A stretch of 64,000 nt of DNA from Ectopseudomonas composti (GCF_001567565.1 NZ_LSSW01000022.1:548343-612342); one strand, 5' to 3'; positions 9,501 through 17,711 are shown, counted from the first letter of the stretch. Numbers and translations: made by a program. Notes: a model not told the origin generated them from the sequence alone.

Positions 9501-9692
9501 GTGCCGCTGGTGCTGAGCTCCGGTGCCGGTGCTGAAATGCGCCATGCCATGGGCGTGGCGGTGTTCTCCGGGATGATCGGCGTGACCTTCTTCGGCCTGC
9601 TGCTGACGCCGGTGTTCTATGTCCTGATCCGCGCCTTCGTCGAGAAACGCGAAGCCCGCAAAGCCGCCCGCCTGCAGGAGGTGCACGCATGA
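6513..9692 (+). CDS. mexF: RND efflux transporter MexF
   Basis: 1059 residues, the usual length of hydrophobe/amphiphile RND pumps. It starts FSQFFIQRPIFAAVLSLLILISG (TM1) and has two periplasmic porter/docking loops and twelve predicted membrane helices. TM4 carries the proton-relay Asp pair in GIVVDDAIVVVEN. Near the C-terminus KNAILIVEFAKE marks TM10. It is the proton-driven inner-membrane pump of MexEF-OprN, which in P. aeruginosa exports chloramphenicol, fluoroquinolones, trimethoprim and quinolone-signal precursors; that substrate range is family knowledge, not visible here. The stop overlaps the oprN start (ATGA), so the two are translationally coupled. Confidence 0.96.
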   Translation: MNFSQFFIQRPIFAAVLSLLILISGAISLFQLPISEYPEVVPPTVVVRANFPGANPKVIGETVASPLEQAIVGVEGMLYMSSQSTNDGKLTLTVTFALGTDLDNAQVQVQNRVTRTMPTLPTEVQRLGVTVDKASPDLTMVVHLTSPDNRYDMLYLSNYAALNVKDELARLPGVGDVQLFGMGNYSLRVWLDPNKVASRGLTATDVVNAIREQNRQVAAGALGAPPSDAGNSFQLSINTQGRLVTEEEFENIIIRAGEDGEITHLRDIARIELGSNQYALRSLLNNQPAVAIPVFQRPGSNAIDISNEVRARMAELKQSFPQGMDYEIVYDPTIFVRGSIEAVVHTLLEAIVLVVLVVILFLQTWRASIIPLAAVPVSLIGTFAVMHLFGFSLNALSLFGLVLAIGIVVDDAIVVVENVERNIALGKSPVEATRQAMKEVTGPIVATALVLCAVFVPTAFISGLTGQFYQQFALTIAISTVISAINSLTLSPALAAVLLKDHHAPKDGFSRLLDKLFGGWLFGPFNRVFDRASHGYVGTVRRVLRGSSIAMLVYGGLLVLGYLGFSSTPAGFVPQQDKQYLVAFAQLPDAATLDRTETVIKRMSEIAAKYPGVENTVSFPGLSINGFTNSPNSGIVFVTLKDFDQRKDKSLSAGAIAAALNGQFSEIQDAYIAIFPPPPVQGLGTIGGFRLQIQDRGNLGYEELYLQTQNILGKARQLPELNPMSVFTSYQVNVPQVDAAIDREKAKTHGVAISDIFDTLQVYLGSLYANDFNRFGRTYQVNVQADQQFRLEPEQIGQLKVRNNRGEMVPLSTFVKVEDSSGPDRVMHYNGFLTAEINGAAAPGYSSGQAEAAIAKLLEQELPNGMTYEWTDLTYQQILAGNTAVFIFPLCVLLAFLVLAAQYESWSLPLAVILIVPTVLLSAITGVILAGSDNNIFTQIGLIVLVGLACKNAILIVEFAKEKQEEGLDRVAAVLEACRLRLRPILMTSIAFIMGVVPLVLSSGAGAEMRHAMGVAVFSGMIGVTFFGLLLTPVFYVLIRAFVEKREARKAARLQEVHA

Positions 9693-11077
9693 AAGCCTTT
9701 GCCCCCGCTCTCCTGACCCTGGTGCTGTCGGCCTGCGCCGTCGGCCCGGATTACCGAGCACCCGTGACCGATCCTGCGCGCATTGCCGCGATGGAAGCGG
9801 CCAATTACGACCGCAGTCGCTTCGAAGCCGCCTGGTGGCAGCAGTTCGACGACCCGACGCTGAATCAGTTGGTGCAGCGCTCATTGCAAAACAACCGTGA
9901 ACTGCGCGTGGCTTTCAACCGCCTGCGCGCGGCGCGTTCGATTCGCGATGACGTGGCCAACGACCGTTTCCCCACTGTCACCAGCCGTGCCAGTGGCGAA
10001 TTCGGCAAGGCGCAGCAGCCGCCGACCACGGACGAGCGGGTTCGTCAGGAACGCTACGACCTTGGTCTGGACATGGCCTGGGAGTTGGATCTGTTCGGCC
10101 GTATCCAGCGTCAGCTGGAGGCCAGTGAGGCACGCATCGAACTGGCCGAGGCCGACTACTACCAGCTGCAGGTCAGCCTGATCGCCGAGCTGGTCGACGC
10201 CTACGGCACCCTGCGCGGCGCACAGCTGCGCGAAAGCATCGCCCGCGAGAACCTGAAGAACCAGCAGGCCTCGCGCGCCATCACCGAGCAATTGCGTGAC
10301 GCCGGCGTCGGTAACGAACTGGATGTGCTGCGCGCCGATGCACGCCTCGCCGCCACCGAAGCCAGTCTGCCGCAACTGCAGGCGCAGCAGGTACGCGCGC
10401 AGAATCGCATCGCCACGCTGCTTGGCCAGCGGCCGGAGCAGTTGCAGGTGGATCTGGCGCCCAAGCCACTGCCGGTGATCGCCAAAGCGCTACCGATTGG
10501 CAACCCGGCCGAACTGCTGCGCCGCCGCCCGGATATCCAGGCGGCCGAGCGCCAGCTGGCCGCGGCCACGGCGCAAGTGGGCGTGGCCACGGCGGATCTG
10601 TTTCCGCGTGTCAGTCTCTCCGGGTTCCTTGGCTTCACCGCTGGGCGCGGCTCGCAACTGGGCGCATCGGCTGCCCGCGCCTGGGGCGTAGCGCCGAGTA
10701 TCACCTGGGCGGCTTTCGACCTGGGCAGCGTTCGCGCACGTCTGCGCGGCGCCGAAGCCGAAGCCGACGGCGCCCTGGCGCAGTACGAGCAACAGGTACT
10801 GCTGGCGCTGGAGGAGTCGGAAAATGCCTTCAGCGACTACGCCAAACGCCAGCAACGCCTGGTGGCGCTGGTGCGCCAGGCCGAAGCCAGCCGTGCAGCG
10901 GCTGACCAGGCCGCGATCCGCTACCGCGAAGGCACGGTGGATTTCCTTGTGCTGCTCGATGCCGAGCGTGAGCGCCTGGCCGCCGAAGACGCCCAGGCCT
11001 CGGCGGAAGTCGAGCTCTACAGCGGCATCGTGGCGATCTACAAGGCGCTCGGCGGCGGCTGGCAGCCGCCAGCTTGA
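9689..11077 (+). CDS. oprN: Outer-membrane efflux channel OprN
   Basis: 462 residues with a lipoprotein signal, LVLSAC (Cys at residue 16), and the OEP/NodT-family N-terminus CAVGPDYRAP. It has two repeats of the outer-membrane efflux domain rich in Ala/Leu/Gln helices (LAWELDLFGRIQRQLEASEA; later LRRRPDIQAAERQLAAATAQVG). It forms the trimeric TolC-like channel of MexEF-OprN. It starts inside the end of mexF with GGAGG just upstream. Two strong hairpins follow the gene. Confidence 0.95.
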   Translation: MKAFAPALLTLVLSACAVGPDYRAPVTDPARIAAMEAANYDRSRFEAAWWQQFDDPTLNQLVQRSLQNNRELRVAFNRLRAARSIRDDVANDRFPTVTSRASGEFGKAQQPPTTDERVRQERYDLGLDMAWELDLFGRIQRQLEASEARIELAEADYYQLQVSLIAELVDAYGTLRGAQLRESIARENLKNQQASRAITEQLRDAGVGNELDVLRADARLAATEASLPQLQAQQVRAQNRIATLLGQRPEQLQVDLAPKPLPVIAKALPIGNPAELLRRRPDIQAAERQLAAATAQVGVATADLFPRVSLSGFLGFTAGRGSQLGASAARAWGVAPSITWAAFDLGSVRARLRGAEAEADGALAQYEQQVLLALEESENAFSDYAKRQQRLVALVRQAEASRAAADQAAIRYREGTVDFLVLLDAERERLAAEDAQASAEVELYSGIVAIYKALGGGWQPPA

Positions 11078-11082
11078 GCCCT

Positions 11083-11117
11083 CCCCTTCGATTGGCAGCT
11101 GCTTCCAATCGAAGGGG
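11083..11117 (+). terminator. 13 bp perfect stem downstream of oprN
   Basis: CCCCTTCGATTGG pairs exactly with CCAATCGAAGGGG around a nine-base loop, six bases after the oprN stop. No T-tract follows. It likely ends or stabilises the mexEF-oprN transcript. Confidence 0.6.
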
Positions 11118-11144
11118 ACGTATACATGTACGTTGTTCGAATCA

Positions 11145-11177
11145 CTGCCTGGCTGGCAGCCCTGACCAGCCAGGCAG
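11145..11177 (+). terminator. Second hairpin downstream of oprN
   Basis: CTGCCTGGCTGG pairs exactly with CCAGCCAGGCAG around a nine-base loop. It stands 28 bases after the first hairpin, so the two are in tandem. No T-tract, so its role is uncertain. Confidence 0.45.
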
Positions 11178-11360
11178 CAGTCATCAAGACTGCGGCATGG
11201 CGAGATAAGCAATCAAACTTTCACAACAGCCGCCACACATCGGATTGCGGGGATTTAACTTGCCTTGCAGATGACATCGACTATAACTTCCCCATCGCGC
11301 CATTACTTACATAGCCAATAACTATTAAAACACTTCGCTTATGACTCGCAGGTATTTTAA

Positions 11361-11378
11361 GTGCACACTTTCGTGCAC
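11361..11378. promoter_or_regulatory. Paired GTGCAC palindromes upstream of the sigma-54 activator gene
   Basis: GTGCAC-actttc-GTGCAC: two identical 6 bp palindromes whose starts are 12 bases apart, about 120 bases before the activator start. The geometry suits a dimeric regulator bound roughly one helical turn apart. No protein is assigned. Confidence 0.3.
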
Positions 11379-11498
11379 GACCGTACCGAATTAAGCGGTG
11401 AATATTAAGTGCTTCGATAGGTGAACTGCAAAGCAGTCACCATGCCAAGAAACAACCTGCGAGCGCTGTTCCTGTCCGTCAAGGGCAAAGGAGTTCGT

Positions 11499-12824
11499 AT
11501 GCTGGGTTCGCTTGACCACCCTAGACGTCTGTTGATCGTAGAACCTGTAAGCGACTGTGAACAACTCATTCCCGAGCTGCGAAGAAACAAGTGGCTGGTG
11601 GACCAGGCAGATCTAAGTAGCAAAGTCGAACCGGTATATGATGTGTGCGTGATTTGTCTGCAAACGCACCACCTGGATTATCTGGAACGTATAAAGCAAC
11701 AGATTCGCGACAGCCAGACCGAATGGATAGCAGTAATGAGTGACGACCTGCGTCGTAATACGGACCTGGCAAACTTCATATATGAATGGTTCTTCGACTT
11801 TCACACGCTGCCTTTCGATTCATACCGCCTGCATTGCACATTGGGCCGCGCTTCGGGCATGGCCCGTCTCTATCGCCGTATCACTACCCCGCCGCCGGTA
11901 ACGGCCGGAGAGTTATTGATCGGGCAGAGCCAGTCGACACGAGAGCTGCGTCATCTGATCGACAAGATTGCCCCAAGTGATGCCTCGGTTTTGATCACCG
12001 GTGAAAGCGGCACGGGTAAGGAGCTGGTGGCGCGCCGTCTGCACAACCAGTCTCGGCGGGCCAGTGGCCCTTTCGTGGCGATCAACTGTGGGGCCATTTC
12101 CGAGCAGTTGATCCACTCCGAGCTGTTCGGTCATGAGAAGGGTGCATTCACCGGAGCCAGTCAACGCAAGATTGGTCGCATCGAATCAGCGCAGGGCGGT
12201 ACCTTGTTTCTCGACGAGATAGGTGACCTGCCGCTGGAGATGCAGGCAAACCTGCTGCGTTTCCTCCAGGAAATGACCTACGAGAGGGTCGGTTCCAGCA
12301 AAAGCATGGCAGCCGATGTACGGGTGCTGGCCGCGACCCATGTCGACCTCGAGGCGGCCATCAGTGCCGGGCGGTTTCGCGAGGATCTCTATTACCGCCT
12401 CAATGTATTGCAGATACAGACGACCCCCCTGCGCTTGCGCAAGGAAGACATCGCCTTGTTCGTCGAATATTTTTCTCGCCAGTACGCTGGCGAGATAGGC
12501 CGTCGCCCACGCAAGTTCAGTGGCGGCGCCATGACTGCGCTGATGAGCCACAGCTGGCCTGGAAACGTGCGGGAGCTGGCCAATCGCGTCAGGCGTGCTC
12601 AGGTTCTGGCCGAGGGGCGCCAGATCGAAACAGCGGATATCGGTCTGGTTGCCACTCCCTCCGCCCCCTGCCGACCGCTGGACGACTACCTGCTAAGCGC
12701 CGAACGCCAGGCGCTCGAAGATGCCCTGATGCATTACTCGACCAACATGAGCAACGCCGCGCGCTCCCTGGGGGTGTCGCGGCCGACCTTCTACCGACTG
12801 CTGCATAAGCACCAACTACGCTGA
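11499..12824 (+). CDS. Sigma-54-dependent Fis-family activator with VpsR-like N-terminal domain, next to fap
   Basis: 441 residues. Residues 1-125 form a receiver-like domain of the VpsR/FleQ kind without an obvious phosphoacceptor pocket. The AAA+ domain follows: Walker A GESGTGKE (168-175), sigma-54 contact loop GAFTGA (215-220), Walker B GGTLFLDEIGDL, and arginine-finger region RFREDLYYRL. The C-terminal Fis-type helix-turn-helix is NMSNAARSLGVSRPTFYRLL. All elements needed for sigma-54 activation are present. The ATG at 11499 has AAGGAG six bases upstream and is preferred to the upstream frame. It converges on fapF with a 9-base gap, and the fap operon has a -24/-12 promoter, so it is the best candidate fap activator. 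VpsR-type proteins bind c-di-GMP in Vibrio; whether this one does is inference. Confidence 0.9.
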   Translation: MLGSLDHPRRLLIVEPVSDCEQLIPELRRNKWLVDQADLSSKVEPVYDVCVICLQTHHLDYLERIKQQIRDSQTEWIAVMSDDLRRNTDLANFIYEWFFDFHTLPFDSYRLHCTLGRASGMARLYRRITTPPPVTAGELLIGQSQSTRELRHLIDKIAPSDASVLITGESGTGKELVARRLHNQSRRASGPFVAINCGAISEQLIHSELFGHEKGAFTGASQRKIGRIESAQGGTLFLDEIGDLPLEMQANLLRFLQEMTYERVGSSKSMAADVRVLAATHVDLEAAISAGRFREDLYYRLNVLQIQTTPLRLRKEDIALFVEYFSRQYAGEIGRRPRKFSGGAMTALMSHSWPGNVRELANRVRRAQVLAEGRQIETADIGLVATPSAPCRPLDDYLLSAERQALEDALMHYSTNMSNAARSLGVSRPTFYRLLHKHQLR

Positions 12825-12833
12825 CACTGCGGA

Positions 12834-14084
12834 TCAGAAGTAGTAAGGGAACTTGATGCTGAACGAGAAATCCGGCGCATCGGGTGTCAGTCCGATCGAC
12901 AGGTTGGGCACGATGGTCAGCTTGTCACTCGCGGCGAAGGTCATGCCTATGTTGAAGTAGGCGGCGTTGGCATCGCTACCGGTGATGGTCTGCCAGCCCT
13001 GCCCTTCAGGTTTGATCTTGCTCCGCTGGCTGATCAGCTCACTGAACGACATCGACATGCTCGCCCGCTCATTGAGGGCGAACGCCACACCCAGGCCAAA
13101 CTGAAACCAATTGCCCAGATCCACCTTACCCGGCACCTTTACCCCGCGCTGCGGGCTGATGTCGTCAAAGCTTTCTTCAAAGTTGTAGGTGTAGGAGAAA
13201 TTGCCGAACACCACGGTGGGGTCGAGGGTCTTGACCAGCGTGATACCGGGGGTGATGGACCACACACCATTACCCGTCGGCAGGTCCTCCGGGATGCTCA
13301 GGTTGTCGTTCCCTGCCACGCGATCGAGTTTTATCCCATAGGGTTCAACGCCGGTCGGCGCCTTGGCCCTCAAACTCAAGACGACATCCGGCGTACCTTC
13401 CCCTTCATCCAGCAGTTTGTAAGCGATGCCCACGTTGATGTCTCCGAGCCTTGCATCGCCCGTTACGGTCGCCTCGCTGACCGAGGTGCTGGAGCCGCCG
13501 GCTCCGGCCGACTGATAGGTACTTTCCCGATAGATCCACGGCGTATTGATGTCCAGCTGCCAACGCTGCGCCCAGTTGTAGCGGCCGGTCAGGTCGAACG
13601 TGAAGGTGTCGGCATTGATCTGATCAACACCGATATTGCCCAGGAAGATCGCATCCAGCGCCAGAAAGCCGTTGAGAAACAGCTGGCGTGAATCGTAGTG
13701 GCTGTAGGTAATTCCCGGCTCGATACTGAAGGTGCCGCCGCCGAAGAAACCACTGGCTTCCTGGTACAGGTTCTCCACGCTCGCGGGCGGCTCGGCGTTG
13801 TCTTTCAAGGCGGTTCCATAGCCGGCGGAGGTTCCGGCGCTGGCCACCTGAGGGTTGCGTGACAGCGGCGCCGCCCCGCCACCTGCCGCAGCCGCCCTGC
13901 CCTCGATCTGACGCAGGCGCTGTTCAAGAACCATCAGCGCATTCTGCTGCGTCTGATAATTGGCTCGCAGCGTTTGCAGTTCCTTCTGCAGAGCCTCGAC
14001 CTGGGCGTCGTCGGCCGCGACGGCCGGCAGACTGGAACACAAGCTCATACTGAACGTGACGATGACGCCATATGCTCGGCGCAT
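12834..14084 (-). CDS. fapF: FapF, outer-membrane secretion pore for functional amyloid
   Basis: 416 residues. Signal peptide about 1-24 ending AVAA; then a coiled coil (~26-65, [19 protein letters not shown]) as in FapF, which trimerises and plugs the pore; then a Gly/Ala-rich linker; then an outer-membrane beta barrel of alternating polar/hydrophobic strands ending in an aromatic residue (FSIKFPYYF). FapF exports FapB/FapC fibre subunits across the outer membrane. It is the last gene of the fapABCDEF operon, 33 bases after fapE, with AGGA before the ATG. It converges with the sigma-54 activator gene. Confidence 0.93.
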   Translation of the reverse strand: MRRAYGVIVTFSMSLCSSLPAVAADDAQVEALQKELQTLRANYQTQQNALMVLEQRLRQIEGRAAAAGGGAAPLSRNPQVASAGTSAGYGTALKDNAEPPASVENLYQEASGFFGGGTFSIEPGITYSHYDSRQLFLNGFLALDAIFLGNIGVDQINADTFTFDLTGRYNWAQRWQLDINTPWIYRESTYQSAGAGGSSTSVSEATVTGDARLGDINVGIAYKLLDEGEGTPDVVLSLRAKAPTGVEPYGIKLDRVAGNDNLSIPEDLPTGNGVWSITPGITLVKTLDPTVVFGNFSYTYNFEESFDDISPQRGVKVPGKVDLGNWFQFGLGVAFALNERASMSMSFSELISQRSKIKPEGQGWQTITGSDANAAYFNIGMTFAASDKLTIVPNLSIGLTPDAPDFSFSIKFPYYF

Positions 14085-14117
14085 ATACCGGATCCTTGTG
14101 CCGCATGGGCACCTGTC

Positions 14118-14852
14118 TCAGTAGCCGTGAGGGCGCAAGGCCCGAATTTGTTCGATGCAGTTCTCGAGGTTGAGGTTGCGCGGGTTGTCACGCAGCGCGA
14201 CGTTCAGGGCCGCCAGATTCCGCACATCGTTCAGGGTGCCGGTGATATTGGCGTGCTGGGCCACACCTCCACCGATCTGCTGACTACTGGAACCCTGCCC
14301 CTGGCTGGCATTCAGAGCGATGCTGATACCGCCAGCGCGAGCGCTGACGCGAACCAGTCCAGCGGCATTGCTGAAGTCCTGACTACCGCTCCAGGGTTGT
14401 GCATCGGGGTCGACCGGCGTTTCGCCACCGCCCGTCGTGATCCGTAGCCGCAGATCATTGAGCCCGGCATTGAGGTCACCGGCCGTACGCACGCTTTGCA
14501 CGATGCCCTGCACGTTATCCAGGCCAGCACCGCCAGTGATGGTGCCGCTGCCGGTGACGACGCTGCCGTTGCCAGCGCCGGACGAGCTGATCTGCCTGAC
14601 GTAGAGCGACGGCTGTATCTGACCATTGGTAACGTTCAGTGCGACCTGCGCGCCAATGACCTGGCCCGCACCGTTCTGCCAGGTTGAAGTCATCACCACA
14701 CCGAAGCTGATGATGCGGTCCGGCAATACATAACGACCGCGCATTTGTGCCAGTTCCTGATCGCTGACCTCTGCGGGCTGGAACAGGGTGCTGGCTCCTA
14801 CCGGCAAGCTGGCGGCGAGGATGCTCGCCGCTAGCCATAGTTTGCTGTGCAT
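14118..14852 (-). CDS. fapE: FapE, minor amyloid component/export factor
   Basis: 244 residues. Signal peptide MHSKLWLAASILAASLPVGAS, then a conserved early segment with ELAQMRGRYVLPDRIISFGV, typical of FapE. The remainder is Gly/Ser/Asn-rich (SSSGAGNGSVVTGSGT) and ends CIEQIRALRPHGY. FapE is a minor extracellular component of Fap fibres needed for proper assembly. The ATG at 14850-14852 has AGGAGG six bases upstream; an in-frame TTG two codons earlier is not needed. It lies 32 bases after fapD. Confidence 0.92.
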   Translation of the reverse strand: MHSKLWLAASILAASLPVGASTLFQPAEVSDQELAQMRGRYVLPDRIISFGVVMTSTWQNGAGQVIGAQVALNVTNGQIQPSLYVRQISSSGAGNGSVVTGSGTITGGAGLDNVQGIVQSVRTAGDLNAGLNDLRLRITTGGGETPVDPDAQPWSGSQDFSNAAGLVRVSARAGGISIALNASQGQGSSSQQIGGGVAQHANITGTLNDVRNLAALNVALRDNPRNLNLENCIEQIRALRPHGY

Positions 14853-14884
14853 GACCAACCTCCTGGGCGCAGGGCCCTAGTTGG

Positions 14885-15580
14885 TTAAAAGAAGTCACTC
14901 TGGATGAAGCCGAACTCCATCAGTTCGGCGTCCTTGACGGGACTGAAATGATCGATGCGATGTTTCGCCGTCAGCGGTTCGGGCGGCGTCAGCAGCGCAT
15001 TCTCGCGGTCGTAGCCGGGGCCGATCAGGGCAAAAACGATACCGTTCCAGCCCTTGCCGAACTCGCTGAGCGCCATCTTCTTGTGCCCTAGCACCGGGTC
15101 GCCGATGTAGACGTAGCCCCGGTAGGTACGCTGCAGCACGACGAAGTGCTTGTATCCGCGGACATCGAGCAAGACGATGGCGGGAATCTTGATGCTGTCC
15201 AACTGCTCGGCGGCAACGCGGTAGCCACGCGCCCTCAGCCCCAGCGTGGCGGCGTAGTTCTTCATGTCGAGCATGGAAAACCCTTGAGTGCGTACCAGGT
15301 CGGCGTCCGCACTGGCCAGCATGCCCCTGATCACGTCCTCTTCGCGCAGCGCCAAGCCGTAGGCCTGGTTGAGGATCGTCGCCATGGCCGCCGCACCGCA
15401 GCTGAAATCGGTTTGCTGTTCGACCAGATTGGAAAACCGCCGCTCACGGATGCTCTCCACCTGTATATGGGCCAAACCACCATTGGGCAGCACGGCAAGG
15501 CGTAGCTCTGCTGCGCCGGCCAGCGAACAGAAAGCGCAACACAGGCAGCAGATGAACCGTCGCGATCTGGAGCCGAACAT
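14885..15580 (-). CDS. fapD: FapD, C39-type cysteine protease of the amyloid system
   Basis: 231 residues with a short signal sequence (ICCLCCAFCSLAGAA). The peptidase C39 fold is clear: active-site Cys in QQTDFSCGAAAMATIL, His in GYKHFVVLQ, and Asp in YIGDPVLG, the order seen in bacteriocin-processing C39 domains. FapD is the putative periplasmic protease of the Fap system; its substrate is not settled and fap subunits are the obvious candidates. GGAGG precedes the start. The gap to fapC is 60 bases. Confidence 0.93.
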   Translation of the reverse strand: MFGSRSRRFICCLCCAFCSLAGAAELRLAVLPNGGLAHIQVESIRERRFSNLVEQQTDFSCGAAAMATILNQAYGLALREEDVIRGMLASADADLVRTQGFSMLDMKNYAATLGLRARGYRVAAEQLDSIKIPAIVLLDVRGYKHFVVLQRTYRGYVYIGDPVLGHKKMALSEFGKGWNGIVFALIGPGYDRENALLTPPEPLTAKHRIDHFSPVKDAELMEFGFIQSDFF

Positions 15581-15640
15581 GGTGCCTCCAGCAAAAGGAG
15601 GCGGCGCTATCGAGAGAAAACGGCAGCGCCGCCATTTGCT

Positions 15641-16456
15641 CTACTGAGCTACACAGGCATTGCACCCGGCGGCAATCGCCAGGCTGTTGCTCTGCTGATT
15701 GCCGCCACCGGCGGCGATGTTGACGCCCACGTTGCCCGAGACATTGGCCAGCGAGCCGCTCAAGCTGGCGTTATTGACCACCGGGGTCTGTGGGGTATGC
15801 GGGTTATAACCGCCACCACCGCCGAATCCGAATCCGCTGGCGACAGTGGGCAGGGCTGAATCGACCTCGAACACGTCGCCAAGCTTGTTCTCCGTCTCGT
15901 TGCCGCTGGAGGTCTGCGTAATGGTCGACGCCGCAGTGGCGACCAGGGCGTTTTCCGACGCCGCGATCGACATGTCGTTCTTCTGTTGGTTGTAGTTGCC
16001 GGCCGCGACGTTGATCGCGACGTTGCCGGTCGCATCATTGGCGCTGTCCAGCACGCTGGCATTGTTGGGGTTGCCGTAGTTGGTCAGGGTGTTGTCGTAA
16101 GCCTGCTGGTCCACACCAATGCTGGCGCTGGCGCTGCTGGAGGCGAGGCCACCGAAAACGAACGCGGCATCGGCGGTCGCAATGGCTGCGGCATTGGCCT
16201 GCTGGTTGTTGTCACCGGCGGCGACGTTGACACCGACGTTACCCGCTGCGCCTTCCAGCGACCCATCAATACCGGCCGTGTTCTTGGTCTCGTTGTTGAT
16301 CACGTCGTTATTGTGGTTGATCTGCGTGTCGTCGACGCTCGCGCTGGCGCCATTGGGATTACCGTAACCACCTCCGAAGCCATCGGCCTGAACAGCGGTT
16401 GCCAACATCGCGGCCAGGGCAAATGCCAGAGGGCTTAGCCGTACTGAGTGTTTCAT
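15641..16456 (-). CDS. fapC: FapC, major functional-amyloid fibre subunit
   Basis: 271 residues. Signal peptide ends AVQA-D. Three imperfect amyloid repeats are visible: GNVGVNVAAGDNNQQAN (~72-88), GNVAINVAAGNYNQQKN (~144-160) and GNVGVNIAAGGGNQQSN (~241-257), separated by linkers of about 55 and 80 residues rich in Ala, Ser, Asn. The C-terminus has a CxxC motif (GCNACVAQ), as in other FapC proteins. FapC forms the bulk of extracellular Fap fibrils. The ATG at 16454-16456 has AAGGAG upstream; an upstream in-frame start is weaker. The linkers are short compared with P. aeruginosa FapC and closer to the P. fluorescens type. Confidence 0.94.
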   Translation of the reverse strand: MKHSVRLSPLAFALAAMLATAVQADGFGGGYGNPNGASASVDDTQINHNNDVINNETKNTAGIDGSLEGAAGNVGVNVAAGDNNQQANAAAIATADAAFVFGGLASSSASASIGVDQQAYDNTLTNYGNPNNASVLDSANDATGNVAINVAAGNYNQQKNDMSIAASENALVATAASTITQTSSGNETENKLGDVFEVDSALPTVASGFGFGGGGGYNPHTPQTPVVNNASLSGSLANVSGNVGVNIAAGGGNQQSNSLAIAAGCNACVAQ

Positions 16457-16503
16457 GGTGTTCTCCTTGCGGTTTTGGGAGTTGACCTTTGTTGCGGCAG
16501 GGC

Positions 16504-17076
16504 TCAATCCACCACCCTGATGCTGAGGTGATTGGCAGAACGGTTGCCAATCCCAGCACTCTGGTTCAACTGCACCACGCCACGGCTACCGGCAAAGGCC
16601 TCGTTGCTCATGTCAACACGACGCTCGCCATCCAGGGTGGGTACGGTTGAAGCTGAATCGTTGGGGCGCGTTACGCTCTGGGCAAGAACGCTGTCATCCA
16701 GGCTCTGCGGCGCGGCAATCAGCGCCACGCTTGCAGAATTGACCTGCTGGTTGGCGATGCCAGCGGCCTGGTTGATGCCGACAATGCCGCTGCCATTGCT
16801 GAAGGAGTCCCCCGTGATGGAGGCTTGGGCATCGAGTGGTGAGGAGCGCTGCAGCAGGTTTTCCTGCCGTTGCACGACGGTGTTCGTCGCCACGCCAGCG
16901 CCCCCCACAGCGAGGGCACGACTGTTTGCCTGCTGCTGCAGATGGCCCGCCGCCTGGTTGACCGTCAGATTGCCCTGGTAGGCCTGGCCACTGGCGTCGA
17001 TGTTGGCGTTCATGCTGTCGGCCTCGGCCGACAGGCTGAGCAGCAGCGCCATGGAAAACAGCAAAGGCTTGTGCAT
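16504..17076 (-). CDS. fapB: FapB, amyloid nucleator/minor fibre subunit
   Basis: 190 residues with a signal peptide ending SAEA-D. Three repeats like those of FapC: GNLTVNQAAGHLQQQAN, GIVGINQAAGIANQQVN and a weaker GVVQLNQSAGIGNRSAN near the C-terminus. FapB is believed to nucleate FapC polymerisation, like CsgB in curli. It begins one base after the fapA stop with GGAGG upstream, so translation is probably coupled. No CxxC is seen at the end, unlike FapC. Confidence 0.92.
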   Translation of the reverse strand: MHKPLLFSMALLLSLSAEADSMNANIDASGQAYQGNLTVNQAAGHLQQQANSRALAVGGAGVATNTVVQRQENLLQRSSPLDAQASITGDSFSNGSGIVGINQAAGIANQQVNSASVALIAAPQSLDDSVLAQSVTRPNDSASTVPTLDGERRVDMSNEAFAGSRGVVQLNQSAGIGNRSANHLSIRVVD

Positions 17077-17077
17077 C

Positions 17078-17485
17078 TCAGCGCCCTCCTATGCTCTGCA
17101 ATGGGCGCAAACCTTGTTGCACGCTGCGATTGACCTGATCGGCGATGCCGTTGCTGCGGGCGCCTCCTGAATGGCCTGCGCCGAGAACGGGAATGCCCTG
17201 ATGCGAAGCTGCGGGAATCGATGTGCCAAGGCTGCCCTGGAGCAACCGCTGAGGCAGTGCCAGGCCGCTGGAAACGCCGGCGAAATCACTGTCACCGAGC
17301 TCGCCGGTAACCCCGCTGGCAATCGCGCCGGGATTGACCACACGCGGATGTGGATCAGCAACGATAGGATTGACCGTGGCCACGCGCGGCTGCACATCGC
17401 GGCTGATGACCACGTCGCCCTCGCCGGCCTGGGCTACACCCGTCAGCACGGTCATCAAGATCCATATGCGGCAATCCAGCTTCAT
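17078..17485 (-). CDS. fapA: FapA, chaperone-like periplasmic protein of the amyloid operon
   Basis: 135 residues with signal peptide ending VAQA-G. The mature part is Pro/Val/Gly-rich with little predicted structure (DVQPRVATVNPIVADPHPRV). It is the first gene of the fap operon; in Pseudomonas FapA influences the FapB/FapC ratio in fibres. The ATG at 17483-17485 has AGAGGA about 8 bases upstream; another ATG three codons earlier (17492-17494) overlaps that site and is less likely. A sigma-54 type promoter lies about 55 bases upstream. Confidence 0.88.
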   Translation of the reverse strand: MKLDCRIWILMTVLTGVAQAGEGDVVISRDVQPRVATVNPIVADPHPRVVNPGAIASGVTGELGDSDFAGVSSGLALPQRLLQGSLGTSIPAASHQGIPVLGAGHSGGARSNGIADQVNRSVQQGLRPLQSIGGR

Positions 17486-17538
17486 GCTCGGCATCCTCTG
17501 AATGGGGCGCTCAACGAACGCACCGCTTCAATGGCAAA

Positions 17539-17553
17539 GCATGGCTTGGGCCA
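17539..17553 (-). promoter_or_regulatory. Candidate sigma-54 (-24/-12) promoter of the fap operon
   Basis: Read on the minus strand: TGGCCC-AAGCC-ATGC followed by T. The invariant GG and GC are exactly 10 bases apart, and most bases match TGGCACG-N4-TTGCW. Transcription would start near 17527, giving a ~40-base leader before fapA, just upstream of its ribosome site. A sigma-54 activator with GAFTGA sits at the far end of the same operon, which supports the call. Confidence 0.68.
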
Positions 17554-17617
17554 AAATAAATTTATTCTTTTATAACAATCACTTAACCGAAATACTTAGA
17601 CGCCGCGAACCTGTTTT

Positions 17618-17638
17618 GTTAAGCCTCTGAGACAGTTC
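17618..17638. promoter_or_regulatory. fap upstream repeat 1 (candidate enhancer site)
   Basis: GTTAAGCCTCTGAGACAG plus three bases. It matches the second copy at 17712-17732 at 18 of 21 positions. It contains an imperfect GCCTC-T-GAGGC dyad. It lies about 90-110 bases upstream of the predicted fap transcription start, as expected for a sigma-54 activator site. Confidence 0.55.
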
Positions 17639-17711
17639 CGGCGGCACAGAACACCTGATAAACGCGTCGCGAGCGCTCAAGCAAGAGGGTTTCTGCGCAA
17701 AGGGTGAGAGT

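Larger units (their letters stand above)
11078..11498. other. Gene-free region after oprN with two hairpins and an AT-rich part
   Basis: The first 100 bases hold two consecutive strong hairpins, listed separately. About 11190-11498 is clearly AT-richer than the surrounding genes. Here TTAAGTGC occurs twice (11357-11364 and 11406-11413), and the palindrome GTGCAC occurs at 11361-11366 and 11373-11378. This is the likely promoter region of the sigma-54 activator. I see no convincing coding frame. Confidence 0.6.

Noticed and set aside
15641..17076. Tandem DNA repeats in fapB/fapC taken as a repeat locus
   Set aside because: The similarity is at protein level (amyloid repeats); the DNA copies are diverged and explained by FapB/FapC.
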